Shown here: one piece after another, positions 32,611-44,109 of the stretch
How the letters are laid out: each line of letters starts with the position of its first letter
Position numbering within the stretch: position 1 is the first letter of the stretch
Source of the DNA: Chinchilla lanigera
Lineage: Eukaryota; Chordata; Mammalia; Rodentia; Chinchillidae
Direction of reading: 5' to 3'
Length of the DNA stretch: 64,000 bases
Assembly (NCBI RefSeq): GCF_000276665.1
Contig: NW_004955423.1
Span: 3,171,867-3,235,866, forward strand
The notes under the pieces: model-generated
What the model saw: the letters and a program-made list of their open reading frames with translations, nothing else
What the model was told of the DNA's origin: nothing
The model's database searches: none
Translations under genes and position numbers: made by a program

Positions 32611-34379
32611 AACTGTCACCATGGTTCACCTTGTTCTCCTTGTCCCCCCAGCCCCAACAGGGGAAAACTTCAGTAGCTTCTAAGATGTTACCAATCAGCT
32701 GAAGGTTCTTGCTCAACTCTTACTGAAATCATAAGTTTATAAAATGTAGATCTTCTAGAGTTAATAGCCCTGGGTTTTAAATGCCAGTGGCCAATATTTC
32801 TTCCAGCGTTCATGCGTTTCTTGCCTTGCTGCTCAAAGCCAGCAGCTAGTGGCACATTCTCCAGAACGCTTTAGGCCACCAGAGATGGCTGCTTCTAACT
32901 ATTCTGCAATGTTCTCCATCATTTTCTACTGTTAGTGGCCTTCAGGGTTACCACCTGTGTCTGCTGGGCATTTTCAGCACCAGCGGCCTTTGGTGTTACC
33001 AGCTCCTAATGTACCAGCTTGGCAAGCTCTCCTCAAGATAGAAACCATGAATAAGCAAGCACACACCATTGAGAAGTTTCTCTTTAGGACATAATGCTGC
33101 AACACAATGGGAACAGTGCACAGGCTGCACCTACTAAGACCATGAGAAAGTTGCATATAAAGGAAAAAGGCAAGTTCTCACAGTGCAGTGTCAGAGTTTC
33201 TGTTTGGTCACAGGTGGGGGAGGGGCCCCTCCTGGACCTGAATGAGGAGGGCGGCAGAAGATCTGAATCATCCAGAGAGGCTGCAGGGTGAAATCATCTG
33301 AAGCCTGCTGCAGCCAAAGCATATAAATATCTCCAGAAGCAACCATGGGGCATCTGATACAGCTGAGTTAGCTGCAAGGCGTTTGAAGCAGAATAAAAGT
33401 ACTGTACCTTTTGGGAAGAATTGGGCTCTTCTCTTCTGTCTTACCACCAAGCTAATAAGTAGCAGAAGTGGTTTAAATTACTCCTAGAACAAGGCTCTTT
33501 GAGAGATAGCATACCTCATCTGTTTCTTGTTTTCAAGGATTCTGTGGAAAACATTCAAGGCTCCCTAAAATGTGCTAACTTAAGGGAGCAATGTCCTATA
33601 TTTGTTTGGAAGCAGTGGGTTGGTGGCCCAGCTGGCTGGTCTCCAGGCAAGACTTCTCAGCATGGCAATATGTCACAGAGGATATCACAGGCCAGGGTGT
33701 GTTTTCAGTTCTATAGACAGAGAAACTCTATGCTTGCCAACACACTCAGAATTAAACAATGTCTAAGGATAGACACAGACCATCTGATCTCAAGACTAGT
33801 ATATAAAGAATTCTACTTTATACAACTGTCAAAGCTCTAGTATTCATTCACTGATACATTCCAAGCCTATGTAAATATGTAAGCCTAACTAGATATCTCC
33901 ATGAGAAGTAAATTTCTAATCTGCAGGCTACTGAGCACGAAATTGAGCAAAGAAATCAGAAGCAGGGATTGCAATGATTGCCTTTCTTGCTGGAACAATT
34001 GACTGACAGTTTTTGACAACAAAATGGAAGGTGGAGAAAAAAATGTCAATTATCCTGGATGAGGCTGGGTACCATTGGCAGATTCCCACTGTAGGAGCTT
34101 CCAGGTTGACCATCAGTCTCCCTTCTGCCTATGTGATATATTAATTGGGACACATACCAAGCTGCTATAACAAAGAGCTCACACATTCTGACTCAAAAAT
34201 AATGGGGAGAAGGGCAGACTGAGTTAATACAATTGAAACTGGTCTAATACCATACTTGAATCCTATTTATGGAGAAAAAGAAAAACGAGAGTGAAACTTA
34301 TTTTTCTCCACATAATAAATACATTCATTATAAAAGAATTGGTACATATACTTATCATATGTTGATCTTTTTTTCTTCC
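32611..34379. other. Long unassigned stretch
   Basis: About 1.8 kb with no SINE recognised and only chance-sized frames (113 codons at 33499-33840, no motif). Nothing I can name. Confidence 0.45.
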
Positions 34380-35196
34380 CTTTTTCTTCCTCTTCCTCCA
34401 TTCCTAGACCCCCTTTTCATTCTTTCAAAGAACTACTCTTTGGTTCATCAATCCTTTATATATTTTGCAGCATCAATTTCATTAATTTCTACTCTGTTCT
34501 TTGTAATATCTTTCCTTTTATTAATTTCCGATTTGGACTGTTCTTGTCTTTCTAGGACCTTGAGGTGCATCATTAGTGTATTTACTTGGGGTCACTCTAT
34601 CCTTTTTAGGTGTACATTTATAGCTATGAACTTCTCTCTTAAAAATACTTTTACTGTGTTACCATGGATTTTTGTATGTTGTGCTTCCATTGTCATTTGA
34701 TTCTAGATACTTTTTTATTTCTTTCATTGTTTCATCTGTGATCCATTAATTATTCAGTAATTTAAGCTCCATGTGTTTGTGTAGTTTCTGTGGCTTCTTT
34801 TGCTGTTGATTTCTGGCTTCATTTTATTATGATCCAAAAGTATGCAGGACATTATTTCAGTTGTGTATTTATCCAAGATTTATGGCCAAAGATATGGTCC
34901 ATTTTGGAAAAAGTTCTATGTGCTCCTGAAAAAGATGCATATTTTGCTTTTGGGTGAAATGCTATAGATATTTGCTAAGTCCATTTATTCAATAATATGG
35001 TTTAACTCTGGTGTTCCTTTGTTGATTTTTTTGTTTGTTTGGTTTGTTGACCTAATTGTGAGATTGGAGTATTAAAGCCCCTCTACTGTGATTGTATTGG
35101 TGTCTTTCTGTCCTTTAAAGTGTGATAGTTTTTGTTTTATAAAGTTGGGCCCACCAACATTTAGTGCATAGATACTTAACAGTTGTTATCTGTTCT

Positions 35197-35224
35197 TAGT
35201 GTGTGTGTGTGTGTGTGTGTGTGT
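35197..35224. repeat. (GT)n microsatellite
   Basis: About 14 GT units directly next to the T-rich side of the ID copy at 35225. Confidence 0.95.
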
Positions 35225-35306
35225 ATTTCTTTGATACTGGGAATTGAACTCAGGACCTTGCACTTGCTGGGCAGGAACTTGTGTCACTGAGCTATATCCC
35301 CAGCCC
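35225..35306 (-). mobile_element. ID SINE inside L1, minus strand
   Basis: GATACTGGGAATTGAACTCA, GGACCTTGCACTTGCTGGGC and GAGCTATATCCCCAGCCC. The L1 sequence continues on either side. Confidence 0.93.
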
Positions 35307-35510
35307 TATCTCTTCCTATTGAATCGTTCCCTTTACCATTGCGTAAAGCCTTTTTTGTCTCTTCTGATCAGTTTTAACTTTTGAAGTCTGCTATGTCTGA
35401 AAATAAGATAGCTACCCCTGGTTGTTTTCAGTCTGTAGTTGAGTGGAGTATTGTTTTCCATCCTTTTATTTTCAGTCTGTATACTTCCTTTTGAAACAGG
35501 AGTGCTCCCT

Positions 35511-35612
35511 GTTTTTTGTTTTTTGTTTTTTGTTTTTTTGGTGGCAGGAATCGAACTCAGGACTAGCACTTGCCAGGCAGGCACTTGTGCTGCTGAGCTA
35601 GATCCCTAGCCT
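35511..35612 (-). mobile_element. ID SINE inside L1, minus strand
   Basis: (TTTTTTG)n tail, GGTGGCAGGAATCGAACTCA, CACTTGCCAGGCAGGCACTT and GAGCTAGATCCCTAGCC. A TGTTTTTTGTTT-like sequence flanks both sides, so the duplication is hard to delimit. Confidence 0.92.
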
Positions 35613-36566
35613 GTATTTTGTTTTTAATCCAATCTTCCAGTCTATGTCTTTTGACTGGGGAGTTGAGCCTAATGACATGGACAGTAATTACTGTAAGGTG
35701 TTCATTGAATCCTGTCATTGCTTTATTAATTCCCATGCTGATTTCTCTATGTTTTTTCTTTTTGTTTAACTACTTTCTCAGTTAGATATATAATCTCCTT
35801 TGGGCTCTTTGGTGCTGGTGGCCTCTGTCTCTGGCTAGGATTCCCTTAATTATTTCCTATAATGCTGGTGTAGTGGTTATATGTTGCTTTAGGATTTCTT
35901 TGGTGTGGAAAGTCTTTATTTCTCCATCAATTTTGAAGGCTAATTTTGAAGAATATGAAAGTCTGAGTTGACAACTATTTTCTTTTAAGGCTTGGAAAAC
36001 CTTGTTCCAAGCTCTTCTGTCCTTCAATGTTTGTACTGAGAAATCCACAGTTATTCTGATGGGCTTGCCTTTGTAGGTTACATGCTGTTTTTCTCTAGCA
36101 GCTTTTAGTATTCTCTCCTTTTGTTGAATTTCTAGAATTTTGATTCTGATGCCTTGTCAAGAGGTTCTTTTCTGGCCATATTTAGGATTCCATATGACTT
36201 TTGTACTTGAACATTAAATTCTTTTCCTAGGTTTGGAAATTTTTCTGCTATGGTTTCAGTTAATAAATTTTTTATACCTTTGGAGTCATCTAAATTTTGC
36301 TTTATGCCTATGATTCTGAGAACATTTTTACTGAGTTATCTAGCAGCTGTTGGATGCAGTTTGGATAGTGTTTTGTTATTTCTAAGGTATCATCGAGTTT
36401 ATAACCTACCACATCCATCTGGTCTTCTATTTCTGATTTTCTGTACTCACATTTGTCAAGTCTGCTACTTGTGTGTCCATTACATTTTTCATATCATCTA
36501 TTTCTGCTTGCTTTCTTTTCATATTTTCTAATTTTTGCCAAAGTGGTCATTCATATATTGTCTTGC

Positions 36567-36670
36567 GGGGCTGGGGATTTAGCTCAGTGGCAAAGCGCCT
36601 GCCTGGCAAGCGCAAGGTCGTGAGTTCGGTTCCTGGTACCGGAGAAGAACCAAAAAAAAAAACCAAAAAA
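36567..36670 (+). mobile_element. Young ID SINE inside L1, 15-bp perfect duplication
   Basis: GGGGCTGGGGATTTAGCTCA, GCGCCTGCCTGGCAAGCGCA and GTTCGGTTCCTGGTACCGG with an A-rich tail. CATATATTGTCTTGC is duplicated at 36552-36566 and 36671-36685. Confidence 0.97.
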
Positions 36671-36900
36671 CATATATTGTCTTGCTTAACTCAATATGTA
36701 TTGTTTTTCTTCTTTAAAATCATTGAATATTTTGTTAGTAAAATCTTTTATATTTTAATTAAATCATCTTTGAGCTCATTAAAAATCATATACATTTGTG
36801 TTCAAAATTTTGACCATTTGGATTTTGAGCTCTTTGCTTACAGCTTTCTCTCCATGAGATCAGCTTTTGGGGAGTTAGGGACTTGGTGCGGGTATCTTGC

Positions 36901-38809
36901 TGCCACGCAAAGCCATTTTCTTTTAAGTCAATGAAAAAGGCTGCACAAATCATTTTCACTCACATTTACTGATGAGAAATTAATCACAAGGCCTCACACT
37001 TAGTTGCAAGGGAAGTGGAGAAATGCAGCTGCTAGTCAGGTGTCTATGTACTAATATTTATGGTGATTCCATGATCAAAAGGAAATAGATCCCAGAGAGT
37101 GTAGTGTCTCTGCTCTCTATGTTTTTCTTTAAGACAAAAGAAAAAAGTCAGTACTATTTTGTGGAGGAGTGAGAGAACAACTGTGGTTGTTCTCTTGTCA
37201 GATTTCAGTCAAGACACTGAACCTGGTTGTCCTTGACACTATAGAACAACTTATTTATAGTTTAGATTCTTTTGCACATTTCAGTGTCTTTCTTTCCATG
37301 TCAGGATGTCTTAATAACAAACATCTTTCCCATACTTTCCATCACTCCAGGTACAGCCTACATGGGAGGAGATTGTGTTTCTGTGTGGGACAGGACGCTT
37401 ATTGAAAGGAGCCTTATGTACTTTCAAGGCCTCTATTTATCATGTTCAGAGACTAGACTTTTAATACAAACTTACCTCACAGGTAGCAATGAGAAATATA
37501 GACTGTATTAACAAGAAGGGGAGATTTCTAGAGAGGAGAATCACACATCTAGTTAATTGTGGGACAGCTAAGGCTAACCTCAGCAAAGCCCCTTCTTGTG
37601 TTCGGGGTTCAGCAGCCTGTGCTGAAACAGGCTCACCTTGACTTCGTGTTACTCATGAACCTGATACAACCAGGTTTAGTATCTTGATTGAAATCTAACA
37701 AGTGAGTAAAGGACACAGTCGTTCTCTCACTCCTCCCCAAAATATATGCTCTGTTTGTTCCTTATTACCTCATTCCCGGGGCTATCAGGCTCCTTTTGGA
37801 TCTTCCCACTATAGTGGCTGAAGTACAAGAGAGTAAGCCCCTTGAACAAGCCCATTAGGAGCTTTTGCTTTTGTCGTGTCTGCCAACATCCTCCTGGCAA
37901 AAGTACATCACATGGTCAAGCTTCTTGTCAAGGGGCAAGGCAGGACTCAGCACATTGTGGGAGAGCCTTTTACAGTTCCTCATTAAAGAGCATGAATACT
38001 GTGCAGAGAGAGGCGAAAAATTAATTCTATACCTGCAATCTATCATCACCTGCTCTCATAATTAAAATTATTCATGTTCTTCTCATGTGAAAAATATGCT
38101 CGCACTCAGGTTCAAAGTCTAAGATCTTGTTATTGTACATCCTGCTCCAAAGCAGGTACAGTTCCCTGTAATTTAGAGTGCCACGAACTAAAGACAAGTT
38201 ATTGCCTCCAACATACTTAGCAATAGTTAAACAGGGACAAGATAAGTGCAACAAAGACTTCCATTTCAAATAAGAGAGAATAGCAATCACTGTTTCATAA
38301 TTCTCAAATTCTGCTGGGGAAATGTGGCAGGTTCCCATGCTTTGAGGGTAGGATTGTTCCTTGAGTAAGCCCTGATTTGGCTTCTTGGGAGGGCTCTCTA
38401 GTCTATGTTTCTTTGTGCTTTTTGGCTCTCCCTTTGAGATGTCTCTGCTCTTCCTTTACTCTCCTTGACTATTTCTGCAAAGGGCATTGGAAAACATGCT
38501 TTCGAGCAACTTCCTCAGGCTGCTTCCTGCCTAAAGAAAGTTTAAGGGCCCAGAAATCTTTCCCCCACCCCCACCATTTTGAACATTTCAGTACAGGCTG
38601 GCAGTGCTTTTTCTGGTACCACCTCTCAAAAATATTTTGGGCTTTTTTAGTACATTTAATTCCAAATCATTCCATTTACTCCCCATGAAAAAAATTATGC
38701 CCATAGTATTTTTTTAGACACTCTTCTGTCTGTGGACTCAATATTTACTATTGATCATGTCAGGCTATGGTGGGACAAATGTTCTTTAAGATTCTTAGAA
38801 GCCTTGATC
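36901..38809. other. Long unassigned stretch
   Basis: About 1.9 kb with many short frames on both strands (37169-38065, 38072-38688) but no domain and no recognised repeat. GGGATAAAA-type promoter words were not convincing. Confidence 0.45.
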
Positions 38810-38811
38810 TG

Positions 38812-38950
38812 GTGTAGTAGCTCATGCCTGTAATCCTAGCTACTGGAAAGGCTGAGGCAGGAGAATCACAAGTTCACACTTAGTTGAATAATTTAGTGAG
38901 ATCTTGTCTTAAATATAAAAGGGCTGTGAAATGATGTAATCCAGTGAGAA
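38812..38950 (+). mobile_element. Old B1 SINE, possibly B1-ID
   Basis: CTGGTGTAGTAGCTCATGCC, GAAAGGCTGAGGCAGGAGAA and GAGATCTTGTCTTAAATA follow B1. The region after it (GGGCTGTGAAATGATGTAAT, CCAGTGAGAATC) may be a decayed ID half. Confidence 0.75.
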
Positions 38951-39068
38951 TCACAGAATGAGGACTTATACATTAGTGTCTTTAAAATGGTCACTTGTAC
39001 TGTCTTCATTTGCCAAAAATACAGATTCTAGGGACATACCCTAGGCCTAATGACTAGAATTTGGAGGA

Positions 39069-39220
39069 TTGGTGGGCATGGTGGCATACGCCTATAATAC
39101 TAGCAGTGGGAGGCTGAGGCAGGAAGATGGCTGTGAGTTTGAGGCCAGCCTGGGTTACATAGAGTTCAAGGCCAAACTAAATTTTATAGCAAGACTGTCT
39201 CAAAACAAACAAATACACCA
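39069..39220 (+). mobile_element. B1 SINE with internal duplication
   Basis: GGTGGGCATGGTGGCATACG, GGGAGGCTGAGGCAGGAAGA, TTTGAGGCCAGCCTGGGTTA and AGTTCAAGGCCAAACTAAAT, ending CAAGACTGTCTCAAAAC. Confidence 0.95.
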
Positions 39221-39814
39221 AAACAAAAAAGAGTTGGGGTATCAAACCAGATTTTCATGATTATAAGCGCTGCAGATAATTCTTATGAGCAGTGAAGTTT
39301 AGAATAACCAAACTGAGGCATGGTTCCAAATTAGATCTTCTACATTCCCAGAAATGCTTCTTTCTAAAGTCAGTTCACCTGGAACACGCATTAGCAAAAC
39401 ACTCATTTATAAGAATAAGATTATTTCTCAGCACACTTTTTCACTTTCTTTGTATTTATAATACATATTCATAACAGCTTCTTACTAACATACTTAAATT
39501 ACCATAAGGAGTGTATAAAGCTAAATCTTAAGAATGCTTGACAGCATAACCTTCCTAACAATCTAGAAACTGGAAATCCAATTATCACTTGAATGGGTGA
39601 ATTTAAATTGCCAACTGTAATTTAAATCATAAACCTAGTATTCCTAATCAGCATAAACCCTTTCACAGTCACCGTGACAAAGCAAAAACAAAAATAATCA
39701 AGCAAAAAAGCACCTTCTTGATAAATGAAAGCATTTTAGTCTATGCATTTTGTTTCTCCGTAAAAGTTTTTTGTTGATTTACCATCACACATATACCTTA
39801 ACTTTTTCACTGGA
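39221..39814. other. AT-rich unassigned sequence
   Basis: No gene or repeat recognised. Confidence 0.4.
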
Positions 39815-39817
39815 AAT

Positions 39818-40172
39818 CTGCCTTAGTCATTTTCTTATCATTGAGACATAATACCTGCCCACAATTTAAAGGAAAAGAGCTGTGTTTTGGCTTACAGTTT
39901 CGGAAGTCTTGTGTGGTCTGTGAGCTCCAGGCAGGAAGCATGGTGGAAGGGCATATAGAGGAAAAGCTGCTCATGTCGTGGCAGCCAAGAAGCAGAAGAG
40001 AGAAGCACAGAGCCAGGAAGAAAGATAAACCCTTCCAGGTCATGCCCCTAGTGACATGCCCCTTCTGACCAGGCCTTACCCCCTAACAGCAAGTCAGCTA
40101 TATCGCTACCCAAAGCCTGGCCTATAAACGCATGAAGACTTTGGGAGACATTCTTGACCTAAACCATAACAA
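39818..40172 (-). mobile_element. MaLR-type LTR
   Basis: Antisense LTR words in order: TGCCTTAGTCATTTTCTTAT, TTGAGACATAATACCTGCCC, TTGGCTTACAGTTTCGGAAG, GGAAGCATGGTGGAAGGGCA and a CTTGACCTAAACCATAACA end. Solitary and non-coding. Confidence 0.75.
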
Positions 40173-40197
40173 TATCTTATTAAAAATACTTATATTT

Positions 40198-40268
40198 CAG
40201 TCTGGGAATAGATCAGTGGTAGAGCATGTACCTAGTATGTGCAAGGCCCTGGGATGGATCCCCGGAAC
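40198..40268 (+). mobile_element. ID-type SINE, older subtype
   Basis: GGGAATAGATCAGTGGTAGA and GCAAGGCCCTGGGATGGATC keep the general rodent ID body. A CA-rich simple repeat (40268-40303) has replaced the tail. Confidence 0.85.
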
Positions 40269-40604
40269 AAAACACACACATGCACACATACACACATACA
40301 CATAAAAATCATATGCATATAACCTCTGGTTTTAGTGAAAGTCTAGATTTTAAAATAACAGCAAAAAGGTAGTATTATTTCCTAGAAATACCCTTAGTAG
40401 TACATACGTTTCCTTTTCCTAATATTTGTAAATTTGGATAGATGGGTAAACAATAAGATAGCATAGAAATATTAATGGTAGGATCACAGAATAAGTATAT
40501 GAATGTAAAAGTATAATCTTTCAACTTTGCTTTATGTTTGAAAATTTTTATGACCAAATTTTTATGATAAAAAGATAAGTAGTTACACACGGCTAATCCC
40601 TGTC

Positions 40605-40672
40605 TTTTCTTTTCTTTCTTTTCCTTTCTTTCTTTCTTTCTTTCTTCCTTTCTTTCTTTCTTTCTTTCTTTT
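40605..40672. repeat. (CTTT)n microsatellite
   Basis: More than fifteen CTTT/TTTC units forming the antisense tail of the neighbouring B1. Confidence 0.95.
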
Positions 40673-40793
40673 TCTTTTTGAAACAGTCAGGCTAGCCTTG
40701 AGCTCACTTTATAGCCCAGGCTGGCCTTGAACTTGCAACGATCCTCCTGCCTCAGCCTCCTGAGTGCTGGGATTACAGGCGTGTACCCTGCCT
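40673..40793 (-). mobile_element. B1 SINE, minus strand, with a deletion
   Basis: TTTTTGAAACAGTCAGGCTA (about 16 bp missing after the GAAACA), TTATAGCCCAGGCTGGCCTT, GGGATTACAGGCGTGTACC. A CCCTG(T/C)CTTTT duplication with one mismatch flanks the (CTTT)n plus B1. Confidence 0.94.
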
Positions 40794-40799
40794 TTTAGA

Positions 40800-41115
40800 T
40801 GTGTCCTGTGGTATCACACTGTTCCCTCGGTCTAGGACATCTTTCCCCTCCTTCACCACTGGACTAAAGTCTACACTTTCTTCAAGGCTCCACTCAAAAC
40901 TCAGGCCTTCTCTGTCCCTCAGCCCAAGAGAGATCTGATTGTGGAACTTTTGCTCTACATTACATTTACATATCCCTCCTTTGTAACTCTTATCGGGTTG
41001 TGTTGAGCTGTTAGTTTACCTGGCTTAGATTTCTATTAAATCATAAGCTTCTTGAGGGCAAGGACTGTGTCATTTCATCCCCGTATTGCTAGGTTCCAGG
41101 CCAGGTCTCAGTTCA
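40800..41115 (+). mobile_element. L2-type 3' end
   Basis: CAAGGCTCCACTCAAAACTC, TTTACATATCCCTCCTTTGT, TCATAAGCTTCTTGAGGGCA and AGGACTGTGTCATTTCATCC are standard L2 3' words in order. Confidence 0.8.
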
Positions 41116-41171
41116 CCTCTGATCACCTCTGAGAGGCCACCCATGCCCAGTCCAGACTAGGTGCATCACCC

Positions 41172-41692
41172 ACTGTTGTGGTTTGGATCTGGAATGTGCC
41201 CCGAAGCCTCATGTGCTCAGAGGTGGGGCTTGTGGAAGGCGACTGGATTATGAGGGCTGCACCACTGAGCTGCTGCTGAGAGGCGGGGCCTGATTACAGG
41301 TGGGTCACTGGGGGTTGACTTGGAAGGGTATGTCTCCCTCCCCAGCTCCTTCCTTTCCTCTCTGCTTCCATGACCTGACCAGTTTTATTCTACCCGGGTC
41401 CTGTCACCATGCCCTTCCCACCTTACAGCCTACCAATCATGGATGAAAAAGGAGAGTCAAAATAAACCTTTCCTGGAACACAATAACTCCGATTGCCCTG
41501 CTTGTTTTTGCTGTTTTCTGCCGCCATGAACTGTTTCTCCTCTGGGATCCCCCTCTGCCAATCACCTTGCCTTGGACCTAGCCTATTATAGACTACAAAT
41601 CTCTACAAACTGTGAGCTATATAAGCCTTTCCCCTTTAACTTTGGGTGCCGGGGAATTTGAATCAGCAAAGAGAGAAAAGTAACTAAGTCAG
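41172..41692 (+). mobile_element. MaLR-type LTR
   Basis: Begins TGTTGTGGTTTGGATCTGGA, continues with GAGGTGGGGCTTGTGGAAGG, CACTGGGGGTTGACTTGGAA, AATAAACCTTTCC and later AGCTATATAAGCCTTTCCCC, and ends AAAAGTAACTAAGTCA. TG...CA ends and the order fit an ERVL-MaLR LTR. The AATAAACC region occurs in the middle and a second promoter-like ATATAAGCC follows, so it may contain an internal duplication. Confidence 0.75.
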
Positions 41693-42492
41693 CAGCCTTC
41701 TATTTGCTAGAGACTGCCTGCTTTGATACTTTAGCAAGGATCTTGCAAAATTAGAAGTATTCTTTGACATCAGATTTCTGATCCGGATTTTTGCTGAAAT
41801 CTGGATTTTGGATCATCTCTGAAACAACTGCTAACATGTGAACATGGGCAGATCCCAATCTCATTATGCTGTTTATTCACTGAATTTAATACCTTTTAAA
41901 AACAGCGATTTTTAGATCAAATGTTCCACTGAGATTGAAACTGTAAAAGTGTAAAGACAGTTTTCATCAGACTTAGCTAGAAAGGTAGTATAGAGTTAGG
42001 TAAGGGCAGTCATGGATTTAAGAGAGTGGAAGGCACTGGGACATAAATCCTGCCAGAAGGGGCTCTGTAGTGGGAAATATCAGGTATCAGATGGGTCCAA
42101 AGCCAAGCTAACATGGTTGAGCTACAAGTTCTCTGTAGTTATTGACTCTCTCAGGGAAACTGGAGTTTTATTTGTTGAAAGCAACTGGGAAGAAAGATGC
42201 AGCAGGTACAAAAGTGGTCAGAGTCAAAATATGACATGGAAAACAATGATTTCATTAAGTGACAGCAGGCTCATAGAATGTTCCCATCAATTTGCAAGCA
42301 GGAAACCGAAGGACTCCTCTCTGGAGGAATTAAGCTGATATGTGTTCATAAAACAAGAATAGGATGTTGTGAAAAGGAACATCAAAGGACAAGAAATAGC
42401 TAGTTTAAATTAAGATTAGCATAGCACAATTCAACAAAAAGCCTCATATAGGAAAGCACATTTCCCCAAATCTATGTAAAAAAAAAAGACAA
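41693..42492. other. Unassigned sequence
   Basis: A 108-codon frame (42012-42338) lies here with no domain. It begins well inside apparently non-coding DNA and I do not call it. Confidence 0.45.
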
Positions 42493-42519
42493 GGAAATGG
42501 AAATGGAAATGGAAATGGG
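42493..42519. repeat. (GGAAAT)n short tandem repeat
   Basis: Four perfect units of six bases. Confidence 0.9.
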
Positions 42520-42674
42520 TGAATAAAAAATTAAATAGAAAAGATACAATATTTTATTACTAGAAGGTCTAGAGATAATGGAGGAAATGGAGTAAAGGAA
42601 ACTATCTGAGAAATAACACAAGAGCATTCACCATTGAAGGACATTTGTCTCCCTGTTATAAGAACATTTTATGT

Positions 42675-42832
42675 AGGGTGTGGTGGTGCACACCTGTAAT
42701 CCCAGCACTCGGGAGGCTGAGGCAGGAGGATTGTCGTGAGTTTGAGATCAGCCTGGGTTACAAAGTGAGCTCAAGGCCAGCCTGAACTGCACAGCAAGAC
42801 CTTGTCTCAAAAAGACCAAAAAAAAAAAAAAA
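42675..42832 (+). mobile_element. B1 SINE with 29-bp duplication, near-complete
   Basis: GGTGTGGTGGTGCACACCTG, CACTCGGGAGGCTGAGGCAG, GATCAGCCTGGGTTACAAAG and AAGGCCAGCCTGAACTGCAC, ending GACCTTGTCTCAAAAAGACC and an A-tail. An AACATTTT(A)TGTA-type duplication flanks it. Confidence 0.97.
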
Positions 42833-43306
42833 AACATTTTGTATCCAGTTCAACAAAAGAAAAAAAGGAACAAACAAAACAAATGAAGGCACTAGAACAT
42901 TGAGGATAAACACAAAATCTTAAATATATCCAGAAAAAAAAGGAAAGGAAAAAAGGGATTAAGAAAAAAGGAAAAGACAAACTGTCACATATTAAGGACA
43001 CAGGATCACAAGGGCACAGGATTTCTCAAAAACAGCACTAGAAATTAGAAGTGTGAAAATTGCTTCCAAAATGCTAAGACAAAATTATTATACACACCCA
43101 ATTTGATATTATTAATATCCTCAATTTGGTCTAGAATAGAATAAATGTATATTTAAATAAACCAGGACTCCAAAAATGTTAACTACCATTACCCTTGGTA
43201 TAGTTACCACTTCACATTATAATTCCAAGTCAGGGTTAAATCAAAAAGAGAAATCCAAAATAAACACTTTAATAAACACTTTTAAAAAACGGTAACTCTG
43301 CTTAAT
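42833..43306. other. AT-rich unassigned sequence
   Basis: A/T-rich with many AAAAGG words at 42850-42980; no gene. Confidence 0.4.
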
Positions 43307-43321
43307 AGAAACAAGTTGTAA

Positions 43322-43430
43322 GGGGCTGGGGATTTAGCTCAGCGGCAAAAAAGCGCCTGTCTGGCAAGCGCAAGGTCGTGAGTTCGGTTCCCGGTACCGG
43401 AGAAAAACCAAAACCCCCCCCCCCAAAAAA
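43322..43430 (+). mobile_element. Young ID SINE with poly(C) in its tail, 15-bp perfect duplication
   Basis: GGGGCTGGGGATTTAGCTCA, CGCCTGTCTGGCAAGCGCAA and GTTCGGTTCCCGGTACCGG. Two extra A residues sit after GGCAAA and the tail holds a run of 11 C. AGAAACAAGTTGTAA is duplicated (43307-43321 and 43431-43445). Confidence 0.97.
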
Positions 43431-43639
43431 AGAAACAAGTTGTAAACACTCCCCAAGATGACTGTAACCTGCATGAACTGCAAACATGTTCTAACACAAT
43501 ACAATAAATACAATACACTATAATACACCTCTCCTCCCTTAAACTATGGGTCATGGTATCGTATCCTAATAATGAGAAAGTGACTTAGTTACCCAGCCAC
43601 ATATTCATAATATCCTATATTACTCCAAATCATCACACA

Positions 43640-43865
43640 CTTTATGCTTTATTGTAATTACTGATTTAATGATCATTCTTCCTTGCTTGACTGAAGTTTC
43701 ACAAGGGCACGGATAATGCGTGTCACTCACCCACATTATCCCAACAGGAAGCACATCACAAAGTTGGTGGTTCATAAGTATCTATGAGCTGAATATTCAA
43801 CACAAAGGAGGTGTTCAGAGTACATCTGCTGAATGAATCATTGAATGTTGTTGAATGCATGTTCT
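43640..43865 (+). mobile_element. L2/MIR3 3' end
   Basis: GAAGTTTCACAAGGGCACGG, GTTCATAAGTATCTATGAGC and ATCTGCTGAATGAATCATTG fit the L2 or MIR3 3' end. Confidence 0.65.
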
Positions 43866-44109
43866 CAAAAGAATAGGGAAGAAAACGTAAGTCCATATAC
43901 CACTAATGGTTCATAAACAGACAAAAGGCTTTTTAAAATAAAAGATGTATTTTTCTCAAAACAAAGTCTATTGTACATCAAAGTGAAACTCTGTAGCAAA
44001 ACTAGTTTTGTGCTTTTGTTTTTAAGAGAAGTGAGCCTTTATTTTCTTGTTTAAAGATAAAGCTGAGTGAGATCATTGCTTATTGGTGATTAACTGAAGA
44101 CTCCAAATC

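Larger units (their letters stand above)
34380..36900 (-). mobile_element. L1 fragment: ORF1 and ORF2 endonuclease regions, lacking its 3' end
   Basis: Read on the minus strand from about 36900 down to 34380 this is L1 in order: ORF1, intergenic, ORF2 endonuclease. ORF1 C-terminal sequence is still open at 35857-36048, with RRAWNKVFQALKENSC and GEIKTF recognisable. The endonuclease N-terminal region lies around 35330-35720, where KRDKKGFTQW-type residues precede the next segment, and the RT-proximal end is near 34400-34560. Reading is broken by many stops. The RT domain and 3' UTR are missing from the lower side, unusual because L1 copies normally lose the 5' end. The element is plainly dead. 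Confidence 0.88.

Noticed and set aside
34269..34700. 143-codon hydrophobic frame, plus strand
   Set aside because: It is the antisense reading of an L1 ORF2 remnant; antisense of A-rich coding sequence looks hydrophobic (Phe, Leu, Ile).
36473..36934. 153-codon frame, plus strand
   Set aside because: Runs antisense through L1 and straight through a young ID insertion.
42012..42338. 108-codon frame, plus strand
   Set aside because: Ordinary amino-acid mix but no recognisable family, and no promoter, splice site or conservation evidence.
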